DNA of 64,000 nt from Beta vulgaris subsp. vulgaris (Eukaryota > Streptophyta > Magnoliopsida > Caryophyllales > Amaranthaceae), in assembly GCF_026745355.1 (NCBI RefSeq), contig NC_079202.1, forward strand, positions 30,066,070 through 30,130,069. The letters run 5' to 3'. The position numbers and the translations under genes were made by a program. Below are positions 21,270 to 34,000 of the stretch, piece by piece; the stretch's first letter is position 1, and every line of letters begins with the position of its first letter. Under the pieces are notes generated by a model. That model did not search any database and was not told where the DNA came from. It was given only the letters and a program-made list of their open reading frames with translations.

Positions 21270-22717
21270 TGTAAGGGAGTTAAGTTGTGCCCCAACTCGG
21301 ACAAGTACAGTGAGTGAGAAGGTTTCCTGCTAAGCACATCAGCAACAACATTGGCCTTGCCTTCATGATATTGAATCTCCATATCGTAATCCTTAATCAG
21401 CTCTAACCATCTTCTTTGTCTCAATATTCAGCTCCTTTTGCGTGAAGATATACTTGAGGCTTTTATGATCAGAGTATATTTTGAATGAAGTACCAAGCAA
21501 ATAGTGACGCCAAATTTAAGAGCAAAGACTAATGCGGCTAATTCAAGATCATGTGTGGTGTAGTTCGGCTCATGAACTTTTAATTGTCTAGACGCATATA
21601 TAAGCCATAGCTTTCCTTTTTTGCATAAGCACACATCCAAGGCCATTTCTCGAAGCATTCGTATATACCTTGTAGTCTTGATCCCCATTAGGTAAAGTTA
21701 AGACTGGAGTTGTAGTTAGACGCTCCTTCAACGTCTTAAAGCCTTCTAACAATCATCATTCCATTCATACTTGGTGCACTTCTTCATTAAGCTCGTCAAT
21801 GGGCGAATATTTGAAAAATATTTCACGAATCTCCTGTAGTAGCCGGCTAGACTAAGGAAGCTGCGAATTTCAGTCACATTCTTCGAAGTATACCATTCAA
21901 AAAATCGCTTGAATTTTAGATGGATCAACTGAAATACCTTCCTTAGAAATGATATGACCCAGAAAAGCCACTTTCTCGAGCAAAAATTCACATTTGGAGA
22001 ACTTTGCATACAAGTGATTTTCTCTCACTATTTACAAAAAAGCATGAAGGTGCTCTTCATGTTCACTCATATTCTTTGAATAAATCAATATATCATCAAT
22101 AAACACAACAATAAATTTATCCAAATAAGCTCTTAATACCCTGTTCATTAAGTCCATGAACACCGCTGGAGCATTAGTCAAGCTAAAGGGCATAACTGTA
22201 AACTCATAGTGTCCATAACGGGCACGGAAAGCTGTCTTTGGGATATCTTTATCTGCAACACGAAGCTGATGGTAACCTGATCTCAAGTCGATCTTAGAGA
22301 ATACTCCTGCATCGGCAACTAATCAAACAAGTCATCTATCCTTGGCAATGGATACTTGTTTTTCACAGTGACGTTATTGAGTTCTCTGTAGTCAATGCAT
22401 AATCGTAGGTACCATCCTTCTTCTTCACGAAAAGAACTGGCGCACCCTAAGGTGATACACTAGGCCGAATATAGCCTTTATCTAGCAAGTCTTCTAATTG
22501 AGTTTTCATTTTCACTCATCTTAGCAGGAGCCATCCGATAAGGTGGCTTATATATAGGTCCCATTCCAGGTACCAAATCGATGTTGAACTCCACATCACG
22601 CTTTGGAGGCATATTAAGAATATCATCTCGAAACAAATCTTGATACTCATTCACAAATGGGACATCTCCGAGCTGTGGTCTTTCCTTACTAGTATCATGA
22701 ATACGGCAAAGGTACAT
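21212..22717 (-). pseudogene. gypsy-3 reverse transcriptase and RNase H
   Basis: The start (22717-22478) has the linker after protease (EFNIDLVPGMGPIYKPPYRM). Frameshifts between 22500 and 22290 break the fingers. The palm at 22286-22032 reads [26 protein letters not shown] and [15 protein letters not shown] with the catalytic aspartates intact. The connection (SFLSLAGYYRRFVKYFSNI) is near 21850. The RNase H pieces (IYASRQLKVHEPNYTTHDLEL at 21600 and [19 protein letters not shown] near 21360) are in different frames. Confidence 0.8.
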
Positions 22718-22743
22718 AGGGTATCATTTCCTTAAATAAGACT

Positions 22744-23397
22744 TCAATTTAAGGCATAAATGATCTTCACCGGACGGTGACTATAAAGCACATGGACACC
22801 CTTATGACTCTCTATTGTGACTTTTTGTTTTGGACAATCTATCTTGGCTTTATACTTTTCTAGCCAATCCATCCCTAGTATTACATCAAAATCTTTCAAA
22901 GGAACAACTATTAGGTCAATGAACCAGGTAATTTCACCATAAGCTATATGGACATCTAAATATATCCTATTACACATGACACTTAGACCAGAAGGAATGG
23001 AAATATCTGCCTCACAAGGTGTGACACTTTCTATGTTTAGCCTTTTTGCAAAAGTTTTAGTTATAAATGAATGTGATGCACCTGAATCAAATAATATGTA
23101 GGTAGGTGTAAAATGGATAGAGAAAGTACCGGTCACTACATTCCCCTGGTTATCTGCATCTGCTTGCTTCAGATGATTAAGGTTGCCCGTGTTCTTCTTC
23201 TCGGGACCTCTCGTAGTATGAGTAGCATTAGCCGTTCCTGCGGTATGATTTGGAGCTGCAGAAGTAGTTGGGCGATTACTAGCTGTACTAGCAGTGCTTC
23301 TCCTCAACACCTCATAATTGCGGCCAATCTTAGCATCAAGATTAATGAAACACTCATAAGCTCTATGCCCCTCTTTCTTGCCATAATTATATGTCAC
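22744..23397 (-). pseudogene. gypsy-3 zinc knuckle and aspartic protease
   Basis: One 217-codon open frame. It begins with a damaged zinc knuckle (YNYGKKEGHRAYEC; the second Cys of CX2CX4HX4C has become Tyr). A low-complexity Ser/Thr/Ala linker follows, then the retropepsin with YILFDSGASHSFI (catalytic DSG, about 23090) and the C-terminal VILGMDWL (about 22870). The protease motifs are intact, and this is the least damaged part of gypsy-3. In an intact element it would process Gag-Pol. Confidence 0.82.
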
Positions 23398-23553
23398 CTT
23401 ATTGCCTTCACAATCCCTCCCTAGATGATTGTTTTCACATCTTTTGGAGAAATAACGACGAACAGGTCCTGGGTTGTTTTGGGATTGAGATTGGCTCTGG
23501 GCTTGGCTACGGGGTTGAAATGAACTCTGAGCACTCCTTGGGGCTTGTTGACT

Positions 23554-24446
23554 CTAATCTCCTCTACTGAAGTTCCCCCTAGGACCCCGATCATCAAAGT
23601 TTCTGCTCTTGTTTTGCCTAAAGTTATGACCCTTATCCAATTGTTGGGTACTTTCTTTTGTAGGAGCTTTCATCTTTTCTGTAGCTGTCTTTCTCTCCTT
23701 GATTCTCTCGGCATTGCTAGCACGAGTATAAACTTCGTTTAAGGTCGTAAAATCGGCTACTCCCATGTTGCAAAGAAGTTCAAGATTATGTTTTTCCTCG
23801 AACCTCAGAGCTTTTTCTTGTTCATTTGGAACCAATTCAGGCAAGAAACAAGACAACTCAGGGTATTTAGTATAGAAGTCTTGGACAGACATATCTCCTT
23901 GCTCCAGCTGTTCAAACCCAGATCTCTTCCTTTTCCTCATATGAGGTGGGAAGAACTCAGTGCTTAACGCCCTCTTGAACTCTTCCTAACAAAATTCCTT
24001 TGTCTCCACTTCCTCGAAACCATCCTCATCGTATGTGACTTTGTTGGTCCACCATATATCAGCTCTTCGGTGAGATGGTAGGCTGCAGAGTCTACTCTCA
24101 TCTTTTCAGGGACCTGGAGAGTGACGAATATCTTGTCAAACTCTCTAATCCAATTCTCCATCTTCACGGGGTCGCCTTTTCCATCGTACTTAGGCGACTT
24201 CTTCAAGTCATTTGCTTTATGCACAGCAGCAACTTCAATGATAGCTACTCTGCTAGTGCAAGTAGTAGTAGCTCCTGCTTTCACCAGCAATTGCACAACC
24301 TCGATCATGGCCTTATTAGACTCGACCATCTGACGCATCAAAGCATGCATCTCTGACGATTTAGTTCTTTCACGCTTGTGCATCTTGTAAGCACTACACA
24401 AGGTAAAAAAAAACTTGAATCTCGATAAAACACGAGTATAACACAT
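23554..24446 (-). pseudogene. gypsy-3 gag
   Basis: Minus-strand frames 24446-23964 and 23940-23554 form one capsid gene. The first carries KSPKYDGKGDPVKMENWIREFDKIF and LTEELIYGGP, the front half of the retrotransposon gag domain. A frameshift around 23950 leads to the second half (GDMSVQDFYTKYPELSCFLPE and DFTTLNEVYTRASNAE). A Gln/Arg/Gly-rich tail follows before the zinc knuckle. It would form the particle that packages element RNA. Confidence 0.78.
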
Positions 24447-24640
24447 TGATTATCACAAAAGAATATTAACTCTCAAATCACGATATACAAAAAAAATAAT
24501 CACATAATTAATATAAGCATATAAAAAACACATAGTATACACTTCCCGTGTATAACCCATCTCACTTTCTCACCTCGGCTTGTCAAAATTTTAGTTTCCT
24601 ATCATCTTTAATTTAACCCATTCATTTATTAACCTAACTT

Positions 24641-24648
24641 TGATACCA
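24641..24648 (-). other. Primer-binding site of gypsy-3
   Basis: The minus strand reads TTTGGTATCAAAGTTAGG just after the LTR end. TGGTATCA is the usual complement of the initiator-Met tRNA 3' end in plant retrotransposons; the following bases are degraded. Confidence 0.7.
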
Positions 24649-24651
24649 AAC

Positions 24652-27096
24652 TATAACGACACCCTTGAATTTCGAGTGCTTAATTAAATTAAATAATAAT
24701 AAAATTCTATAGAAAATTCGGCAGAGTTTCGTTTGAAATATGGAATGCCTAAAATTTAATTTAGGACTGGCGTCCGAACTATAAACCTGTTTCAACAAAT
24801 CAACAATCCATATCCCAAATTTCCAACAACTCCACCCAGCTCAAATGCCAACGTAATTCCTGTATAATTACTCGAAATCCAAACGTGTTATTCCATGATT
24901 ATTACGAGAATAATCGCTAAGGAAGAACTACATGTACCAAAACTAAATTGAAGCTGAATTTAAACTTTACAACCTAACCGAATAAAGATTTAGGTGGATT
25001 AATATTTACAACCCTAAGTCTCAAAATATTGATTATATCTAAGAAATGCACCAAAACAGAACTATTATAACTATATTAACTCAAAACTAGTAGACGTTGC
25101 TCTTCGCCCACACCCCGACTCTAAGCCTTCATGTACCTGCATATATCAAGCATGTAGTATAAGCCAAACAGGCCGAGCAAGAGTCAATACTGTAAAGCCA
25201 AATACATATGCAGGTAGGATGCACAAATTATATCTTACAAATCATTTACTTTTACAACCACAATACTAAATAAAAACATTATAAAACATTTTTCTTCATT
25301 TCTCTTCCAAACCAAATACTCTTCTATTTTCTTTGCTAAAACAATTTCTTTCAAAATCTCAGATTCATGAATCTATGGGATGGAACAAACTTTATTTCCC
25401 ATTGGGCTAGCTAGGCCCTCCGGATAATTATTAGACAAAGACCCCTAGTCTGCACACCCCACAAATGGCCAAACCGTAGCAGAAGATTTAAGTCCGAGGT
25501 ACTGACCAATGTACCTCCCAACTATTCTGTAATGTCGAGACAATCGCGACAAGGTTCCAATTCCTTCAGACACTACAAAGGCAATTTCAACCATTTTAAA
25601 AACATAAAGCTATCCATAAATATTTTTCTGTAACTATTCTATAATTCAAGGTTTGAAAACAAACTATCTATATTAGGAGGAACATCCTCCTATTCAAACC
25701 GATCTCAACTCAAGAGATCTGATGCATACCATTATAGTCTTTTCTCGTAAATATGAAAGTTTTAGTTGAAATCTTATCTTTTGTAGACCTTTCTCGTAAT
25801 TATTAAAGATTTGAGTAAGGAATATTACCTTTCAAACTATAGCAACCCAACTAGCTCAGTCAGTACGGCTCCTCAATGAAACCAGGATCTACAATATAAA
25901 CATAAATGTACTTAATAAATATTACTAGATTTGGCTAAAATAATTAATGAGTTTTTATTAACGTTAGTTTTATAACACATCAATCCCCCCTTTTTTATTA
26001 TTAAAGTAAGTATAACTAACTCTCATAACTTATTTACTTAAACCGCCATTTACCTTTGATTACCAAAGTAATTAATACCAATAATACTAAAATCTCCCTT
26101 AGTTTATATTAAATCAACATTAATACTCCTATTATACTTTAGACACTCAAAAGTCCATTAGAAAAAAACATTCATAAGAAAACATTGAAACTCAAAACAC
26201 TCGAAACTAACTATACTTTTATCAATTTCAGTAGAAACTTAAAATGGACATAACTTCCTCATTGAGATCCAAATCAAGACTTTCTTGAGCTTATATTGGA
26301 TAAAATTTCAATACGAACAACTTTTGGGAAATGGTATTTTTGCTAAAAATGCCCAAAAAATGCTTAAAACTGCGTTTTACGAAACTGACAGTAATTTATA
26401 CGAATTACACCACAATTTTATTTGAACAATAAGTTTACTTAACATTCTATTAATCTAAACTATCAGCTTAACACCTAAATAAACATTCTATTCATTCAAT
26501 TCCACACCCAATTAATTAAAATTAAAATCCCCAATTCAATTTCATAAACATAAACCCTAACTTCATAATTTTAAAAGAAAAATTTAAATTAGTTGAGCAA
26601 TTCAACTTACCCACTAATGTAGAAGATTGGGGATGAAAATTAACTTGCAAAATTCCCCTAATACGAGCCCTAGACGCTCCAAAATACAACAACAAGGACC
26701 CCTTTGATCTCCCCTTGCACCGCCCACTTTTATGGTGTCGCTTTTAGTGGCGGTTGTGGTTGCGGGTCGCCAACAACATTGGTGGTTGTGTGGTGAAGGA
26801 AGAATGTTGAAGAACTTGAGAGAAGGAGATAGTGAAGAGGTTGAATGGTGGTGAGGAAGAAAATGTATATGTGAGGTTCTCTTTGTTTTTTTCCTCCCCT
26901 TTTTACATATATGTGAGTATATTACCTCTTATTACTATTATTAGTTAAATTACTCACTAAACTTGTTCCACTATAACCATATAAATTATTTACAAGGTAA
27001 TTTCTAAAGATAAATAAATTTAATATTACCTAAGCTAAAATAAATAATATAGTTAATAAATAAATAATAAACTGTTTCAAAAACTGAGGTGTTACA
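24652..27096 (-). repeat. 5' LTR of gypsy-3 (about 2.45 kb)
   Basis: On the minus strand it begins TGTAACACCTCAG at 27096 and ends GGGTGTCGTTATA next to the primer-binding site (the terminal CA is mutated). The left neighbour on the + strand is the gag leader, and the right neighbour is copia-1. I see no coding inside. There is no second copy in the window to compare with. Confidence 0.7.
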
Positions 27097-28277
27097 AAAC
27101 TCATGAAGTCAAGAGATTTAACATTGATTTATTAATGAATTATATTAATATGAACTATTCTCCATGAAGGCTAAGGAAAACAACACTCATGGTCCGATTT
27201 CGAAAGATGTATAGGAACATGAAGAATGGGAACTTCAAAGCTAAAACTAAATTTTTTTTCTAACAAAGCTGCTTGTCATAAATGTGGTAGTACAAATCAC
27301 TTCATCAAGGAATGTCCACTTTGGGAAAATGACAAGACCAAAGAAAGGAACAATGAACGCTTCGCTGAAAGGAACAAGGAGACTAAAGCACCTTTCTCCA
27401 AAGCGAACGTGCGAAAGGCTATGATAACAGTTTGGGAGATTCAGAATCCGAAGGGGAAGAGGAAAAACAAACTGAAGAAACTGCAAATCTTTGCCTCATG
27501 GCAAACACTGATGAAAAAGAAGATGAAGAAAATGTCGAGGTAAGTCAACATGTACTTGAACCAAACTTAGATTGAAAAACTAGGCTTAAAATTTATGATC
27601 TTCTTTATGATGCAATTCTTGAATGTAGAGATGAACGTGAAAAACGTCAATAAAATGAACAAGCTGTTAAAGTTTATATAGAACATATAGAATGGCTTAA
27701 TAAAATGAGAACGGATGTTGAAACTAGGTTCTTTGATTTATTTGATCAGAACTTAAAAATTAAGGAATTATATGAGAGTGTGAAGAATGAAAATTATCTA
27801 ATCAATTTATAAATTATTTCACACTTAAAGGAATTTGTCCTTGTTCTAAGTTCCTTTGATATTAGATTAAGTCCTTTGAAAGGTTACATATCTGAAATCG
27901 AAAATTTGAATAAAGAGAAAAATGTTTTAAAGGAACAGATCTGTAATCTCAAGAAAGAACTTGTTGTTACAAGGAACAAAGGCAAAGTAATAGTTGATCC
28001 TAAGTGGGCGATTGAGAGACCACAAACTAAAAGAAAAGAAGGTCTTGGTTTTGAAAACCACAAGAAGAGAAACAAGCCTAAGAAATATGTTGACCTACCT
28101 AGTGACAAAATTTGTATGTACTCTGGAAGGATAGGTCATTACATAACTCAATGTCAATTAAGAACTAGAATGATTGGCAAGAATGTGAAATCAAGCAACA
28201 TGAAATGGGTTGCTAAATTAAATGCTATTCAAGAACAGGAACCCACGAAAAAGGGGGTTCCTACAACTAACAACTAG
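27097..28277 (+). pseudogene. copia-1 gag remnant
   Basis: The first zinc knuckle is CHKCGSTNHFIKEC (about 27279-27320), in an open frame starting near 27226. After several stops a coiled-coil region (NLNKEKNVLKEQICNLKKEL) runs from 27876. A second knuckle at about 28110-28153 reads CMYSGRIGHYITQC, in which the second Cys is Ser, so it should not bind zinc. The spacing of the two knuckles matches copia-2. Frameshifts lie near 27540-27870. Confidence 0.75.
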
Positions 28278-28296
28278 TTGATTTTTTTAGGTTAGA

Positions 28297-29129
28297 ATGA
28301 GGGGGGACAACACTTGGTTTCTTGATAGTGGATGTTCCAAACACATGACTGGAGACAAATCTAAATTTCTCTCACTCTCAACCTATGAAGGTGGAAGTGT
28401 GACTTTTGGTGATAATAAGCAAGGTAACATAGTTTCCATGGGTAAGGTTGGTAAGTCACCATCACATTACATTAATAACGTGTTTTTCGTTGAAGGTTTA
28501 AAGCATAATCTCTCAAGTATTTCCAAATTTTGTGAGAAGGAAAACGTTGTTAAATTTAATAGTGAAAAATGCTTAATCTTTAACATTAACTCTGTGAATG
28601 TCATCTTGGAAGGAACCAGGAAAGGGAACACATATATTGTGGATCTTGAGCTTGTTCCTGAAAACAACTTGACATGCCTTAGTGTTATTGAAGATGATCC
28701 ACTCTTATGGCATAAGTGTCTAGGATATGCTAGCTTTTCTTTACTTGACAATATTCGATCAAAAGATCTTGTTTAGGGATTACCATCTATAAAATTTCAC
28801 ATTGATCAAGTTTGTTATTCATGTGCCAAAAGAAAGCATATTAGATCCTCTTTCAAATATAAAACTATTGTGAGCACCACAAAGCCATTAGAATTAATTT
28901 AGATGGATTTGTGTGGTCCTATGAGAATTCAAAGTAGAAGTGGAAAAAGGTATGTGTTAGTTATTACTCTAGGTACACTTGGGTTGTTTTTCTCTCTAGT
29001 AATTAAGGATGAAACTTATGATGAGTTCTTTTTTTTTTGCTAAAAGAGTTCAAAATTTGAGTGGTCACAAAATGATGGATATTAGATCCGATTATGGTAA
29101 AGAATTTGAAGATCATAAATTTGATGACT
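28297..29129 (+). pseudogene. copia-1 protease and integrase N-terminal half
   Basis: An open frame of 159 codons starts with the protease: TWFLDSGCSKHMTGD (catalytic DSG). It passes into the GAG-pre-integrase domain with LLWHKCLGYASFSLL, where the second zinc-binding His is replaced by Tyr, and stops with TAG at 28774-28776. Beyond that, CYSCAKRK gives the zinc cysteines and MDLCGPMRIQSRSG the first catalytic Asp (about 28905). Further frameshifts follow, and the sequence is cut by the CACTA element at 29129 just after a SDHGKEFED-like block. Confidence 0.8.
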
Positions 29130-29243
29130 CACAACAAGAATGTTGGGGTCTAGCGACCGACAAAATCGGACGGTAAAAAAGCGGGGACGGACGGCAAATT
29201 ATTTAGCGTCCGCCAACGGACGCTAAGGGGCCGATGCAAAACC
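29130..29243. repeat. CACTA left terminus with subterminal repeats
   Basis: Terminal CACAACAAGAAT, then several TAGCG and GCGGACG-like motifs in direct and inverted orientation (for example TAGCGTCCGCC at about 29199). Such motifs are the binding sites for the TNPA-type protein in studied CACTA elements. The array is cut by the Tekay element at 29244. Confidence 0.8.
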
Positions 29244-31013
29244 TGTAACACCCCGAAATTACTCACTTTTAAATAAATAATTTAATAAATAAATATTTGA
29301 GTAATTTAGGAGTATTACCGCCACGTGACTACCACGCTTTCGGCAACCAACTACTAACTAACCAAAATAACTTGCAGCGGAAGACTTTAACCAAAAATAA
29401 TAATACTTCTTTATTAATAAAAGTAAATATTGTCTCAAAACTCAAAATAAACGAAACATTCTAATCTAGGTGAAGATCTCCTTCTAGTATGCTCCCATGC
29501 ACATCCAAAATTCACCTGCAAATCTGCTTACCAAAAAGGTAAACAGGGCAAAGCCAAATAGGAAAAAGAAAATACGCGTCAGTATAAAACTGAGTACGAA
29601 ATGTACTAGATAAGTAACACATTTGTTAGTTCGTCATAATTTTTCATTTCGAAAACTCCATAACCAAAAATTCAAGAATAACTCTTTAAGAATAAACTAT
29701 TTTCAAACACTTAATAATAATTCAAGAATAACATTTTAAGAACAAACTCTTACCAAACACTTGAATAATAATTCAAGAACAACAAGAACAAACTCTTTCC
29801 AAACACTTGAATAGTAATTCAAGAATAACCTTTTTAAGAATAAACTCTTTCCAAACAACTTGGATTAAAAATATTCCTGAAAACAATTCCTCTTCTTATC
29901 TCCCCTTCTATTTTGCTAAGTGTGCACACCCCCCAAGTTAGTCATCCCATCACGGAGCTATATCAAGGGTAACTATAATTGCCAACAAGTGGACTTTGAA
30001 TCTCTTGATATTAATCAAGCGGAAATAATAATAATATGACTTGTAAGTCATGAATAAACCTCCTTTCCTCATAAACAACTTTTTGAACATTCAAAGTTCA
30101 TAAAAACCAATCAACCTTTCCTTGTAAAAATAATTTAATTTTCCAAAAAGGATAACAAAACTTCTATATAAAATGATTGATAATATCATTCCTTCTTTTC
30201 ACTTTCAAGAGTGAATAATAAAACATTGTAACCATTTTAAACCAAATTTCTAAACCAATCCAACCAATAAAATCAATAAACAACTTTATCAATAAACCAC
30301 ATTTTAAAAGATCTAGCTACATAACGTACCTTGATCATGCACAAAAAGTATACTAGTATCTCCCTTAGTCTTAATCTTGAACGATCTCCTAACAAACCAA
30401 TAATAAAAATCTAATAAGTAACTTATCACATGAACTTAATCATGAATGTAAACATGAATAACCTATCATGAGCATAATATTTTTGAGTAAGAAACATGAA
30501 AATCTTTTTCTTTTCTTAACCCAAGAGAATTAGAACTTGAATAAGAAATATAAAATAGAATAGATAAGAAGAGAAAGAAGAACCTTGAAGTATGGATTCT
30601 CCAAAGTTTTTGTGTGGAAAAGATGGCTAAAGGTGTGGGGTATTTATAGGAGTAGAATAGGTAGTACTTAATTTTAAAAATTAAAGAGTTTGTAACCTTC
30701 ACCATAAATTAGGAGATTAAACCAAGATTTGTAACCTTCATCATAAATTTGGAAAACAAAACTCCCCCATTACTTCACAATCCCGTCAAAAATAATGGCC
30801 TAAAAAAAATATTTTTTTTTTTTTTTTGGTTTTTTGAATAATTTTGACTAGGATTTAAAACCAAAAGTTTAACAAATTCAATTTTGGCGCCATCTTCCGC
30901 CAAAATAATTTAAAACGAGTGAAATTGCTAAAATACCCTTTGCTTAAAATATTTATTTTAGAAAATAAATATTTTAATTAATAAATAAATACTTGAAAAT
31001 ATGGGGTATTACA
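29244..31013 (-). repeat. 3' LTR of the Tekay element
   Basis: On the minus strand it begins TGTAATACCCCATA and ends GGGGTGTTACA. It aligns along its full length with 37099-38874, with scattered substitutions and 1-2-bp indels and different A/T runs near 30800. It lies at the low-coordinate end because the element is reversed. Confidence 0.93.
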
Positions 31014-31030
31014 GTCTACCCCCCTTAAAA
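31014..31030 (-). other. Polypurine tract of the Tekay element
   Basis: The minus strand reads CTTTTAAGGGGGGTAGAC directly before the 3' LTR. A second nearly identical G-run context is found about 190 bp upstream (about 31205), so the tract is duplicated. It primes plus-strand DNA synthesis. Confidence 0.75.
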
Positions 31031-31229
31031 GAAGTTTCGACCTCGAAACTCAAGACAAAAAGTCATAATCACTTTCCAAAAATGGATTAAAATTTAAAAT
31101 TGTAGTTTCTAACTCAAATGCTCATGTCTAAAATGCATATAATGACTCAAAAATATGCTAAAATGTAATAACTATAGTAAAAGCGCGAAACTCTATCGCA
31201 TTCTACCCCCCTTAAAAGGAGTTACGACC

Positions 31230-32574
31230 CCGTAACTCGACAACTAACCTCGGAAAACAACGCCGGATATTTCTTGCGCATATCCGCTTCTGCTTCCCAT
31301 GTTGCTTCCTCAGTCTGATGGTTTGACCATAATACTTTGACTAATCTTACATCCTTAGTCGAGTACTTCTAACTTTACTATCAAGGATTCTTACAGGTCT
31401 TTCCTCGTAAGTCAAACTATCATCTAATTCAATGGTCTCAGGTTGCAGCACATGAGACACATCCGGAATATACTTCCTTAACTGAGATATATGGAAAACA
31501 TCATGGACTCGACTTAAATCATTTGGCAAATTCAACTTATATGCCACTTTCCGATCTTCTTTAACACCTCATATGGCCCGATATACTTTGGCTTAACTTT
31601 CCCTTCTTCCCAAATCGCATCACCCCTTTCATTGGAGATATTTTCAACAATACCTTCTCCCCAACCTGAAACTCTTCATCCCTTCGCTTCAAATCAGCAT
31701 AACTCTTCTGCCATCTTGAGCTGCTTTGATCTTTTCTTGAATCACTTTCACCTGCTTCACCGTCTCTTCGAGGAACTCCGGTCCAAGCACCAACGTTTCA
31801 CTAATATCATTCCAGCAGACTGGACTTCTACACTTCCGACCATAACAAAGCCTCAAACGGAGCCATACCAATACTTGCATGATGACTGTTGTTGTAGGAA
31901 AATTCTATTAAATCCAAGAAATCCTCCCACGAACCCTGATACTCCATAACACAAGATCGCAACATATCTTCTAAAGTCTGAATTGTTCGTTCTGTTTGAC
32001 CATCTGTAGCCGGATGAAAAGCTGTACTCATTAACAAATTAGTACCCAAAGCCTTCTGCAAACTCTGCCAAAAGTTGGACAAGAATCGTGAATCACGATC
32101 GAAAACAATGTCCTTAGGCACACCATGATATTTCACCACCCACTTCACATATGCTTTAGCCAATTGATCCATCGACCAAGTATTCTTCATAGGTATGAAA
32201 GTTGCAGATTTAGTTAGACGATCTACCACTACCCAAATTGTATCATTTCCAGCCTTAGTTCTTGGTAATGCAGACACAAAATCCATTGATATAGAATCCC
32301 ATTTCCAACTCGGAATATCCAGAGGTTGAACCTTCCCTTGCGGCCTCTTGTGCTCAAACTTGACCTTTTGACATGTGAGACACTTAGCCACGAACTCTGC
32401 TACCTCTCGCTTCATGTTTGGCCACCAGAACATTTTCTTCATGTCCTTATACAACTTATCACCACCTGGGTGTACTGAATAAGGTGAGCTATGAGCTTCT
32501 TCCATTAATTTCCGCTTCAACTCTTCTCTATTACTTGGTATACACCACCTCCCTTGAACCGAATACTCCATCAT
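31230..32574 (-). pseudogene. Tekay integrase with chromodomain
   Basis: A 248-codon open frame (32574-31828) carries the zinc-binding domain (HSSPYSVHPGGDKLYKDM, KCLTCQK) and the whole catalytic core. The first Asp is in SISMDFVSALPRT, the second in [14 protein letters not shown], and the Glu in TDGQTERTIQTLEDML. The core ends in a frameshift near 31840. At 31547-31347 the sequence before the chromodomain (VFHISQLRKYI) and its first strand (TYEERPVRILDSKVRS) are read. One more shift near 31365 gives the rest (VKVLWSNHQTEEATWEAEADM) to about 31250. The catalytic triad is intact, and only the frame is broken. Confidence 0.88.
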
Positions 32575-34000
32575 CGGCTATCTGGAAATCCGACACCTGA
32601 CCATCCCGGATCTTCTCTCGAATCTTTTCTAATTTTCATCCTTTGATTGACCCTCCCTAATCTCATCATAGATTGAGGGTTGAATCGACAAAGAACCCAA
32701 TAATTCTTCCACACGCCTTCTTCTAGTACCTCCAATGACATTTTCTGAAACTCGACACATAACTGACTTGGCAGCACCATTGCATTAACTGAATGACTCG
32801 ACTTTCGACTCAATGCATCAGCAACAACATTAGCTTTCCCTTCATGATACTGGATCTCAAGATCATAATCCTTGATCAACTCCAACCACCTCCTCTGCCT
32901 CATGTTCAACTCCTTCTGAGTGAAAATATACTTTAAGCTCTTATGATCCGTGTACAACTTACACGTTGCCCCATACAAGTAGTGTCGCCATATCTTCAAA
33001 GCAAACACTATTGCAGCTAATTCCAGATCATGGGTTGGATAATTCACCTCATATGGTTTTAACTGCCTAGAAGCATAAGCGATGACCTTCCGGTTCTGCA
33101 TCAATACACACCCTAACCAAATTTCGAAGCATCACTATAAACATCATACTGCTGGCTTTCATCGGTAGAGCCAAAACTGGTGTTGTAGTCAACCTTTCCT
33201 TCAACGCGAAAAAGCTTCCTCACACTCTGGAGTCCAAACAAACTTACATTCTTTCTTCATCAGGCTAGTCATTGGTCTCGATATCTTTGAGAAATCCTTT
33301 ACAAATCTTCGATAGTAACAGCTAACCCAAGGAAACTCCTTATATCAGACACCGTCTTCGGTGTTGGCCATTCGCGCACCGCTTGAATCTTAGTAGGATC
33401 CACCGAAACTCCTTCCTTTGAGATAACATGTCCAAAAATGCAACCTCATCCAACCAAAACTCACACTTAGAGAGCTTGGCGTACAACTTATGCTCTCTTA
33501 GGGTGGACAAAACTTCCCTCAAATGCAGCTTATGAACTCCTATCCTTTGAATATATCAAAATATCATCTATAAACACAACCACATATTTATCCAAGTATG
33601 GCCTGAAAACCCTATGCATCAAATCCATGAACACTGCAGGTGCATTGGTCAGACCAAACGGCATCACTGTAAACTCATAGTGACCATACCGCGTCCTAAA
33701 CGCAGTCTTAGGAATATCACCCTCAGCAATCCTCAATTGGTGATAACCTGACCTTAAATCTATCTTCGAGAAAATTCCGCTCCTTTCAACTGGTCAAATA
33801 AATCATCAATTCTCGGAAGCGGATACTTATTCTTGATCGTCACATTGTTCAACTCCCGATAATCAATGCACAACCTCAAACTACCATCCTTCTTTTTCAC
33901 GAACAATACAGGTGCACCCCAAGGAGAAGAACTAGGTCTTATATACCCTTTTTCCAAAACTCCTCCAACTGAACTTTTAACTCTTCATCTCAGCTGGAGC
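32571..34000 (-). pseudogene. Tekay reverse transcriptase and RNase H
   Basis: RT fingers at 33957-33760 ([20 protein letters not shown] and [19 protein letters not shown]). Palm at 33736-33530 ([20 protein letters not shown] and [15 protein letters not shown]), with catalytic residues present. Thumb from 33522. RNase H at 33104-32571 contains [34 protein letters not shown] and [19 protein letters not shown]. Frameshifts separate these blocks near 33755, 33525, 33340 and 33110. Confidence 0.87.

Larger units (their letters stand above)
19740..27096 (-). mobile_element. Chromovirus-type Ty3/gypsy element (gypsy-3), lacks 3' LTR, minus strand
   Basis: In minus-strand order: 5' LTR (27096-24652), primer-binding site (24648-24641), gag, protease, RT, RNase H, integrase, chromodomain (ending 19858), and a polypurine-like spacer (about 19850-19800) resembling the end of the Tekay element at 31014. 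The 3' LTR that should follow is missing; the sequence runs into gypsy-2. The C-terminal chromodomain identifies a chromovirus, and the long LTR and gene content fit the Tekay/Del branch. Its 5' LTR abuts copia-1 gag at 27097, so it inserted into copia-1. Multiple frameshifts indicate an old copy. Confidence 0.8.

Noticed and set aside
23113..24356. + strand ORFs of 65-103 codons opposite gypsy-3 gag and protease
   Set aside because: They are complementary-strand shadows of the minus-strand gag and protease genes, without recognisable features.
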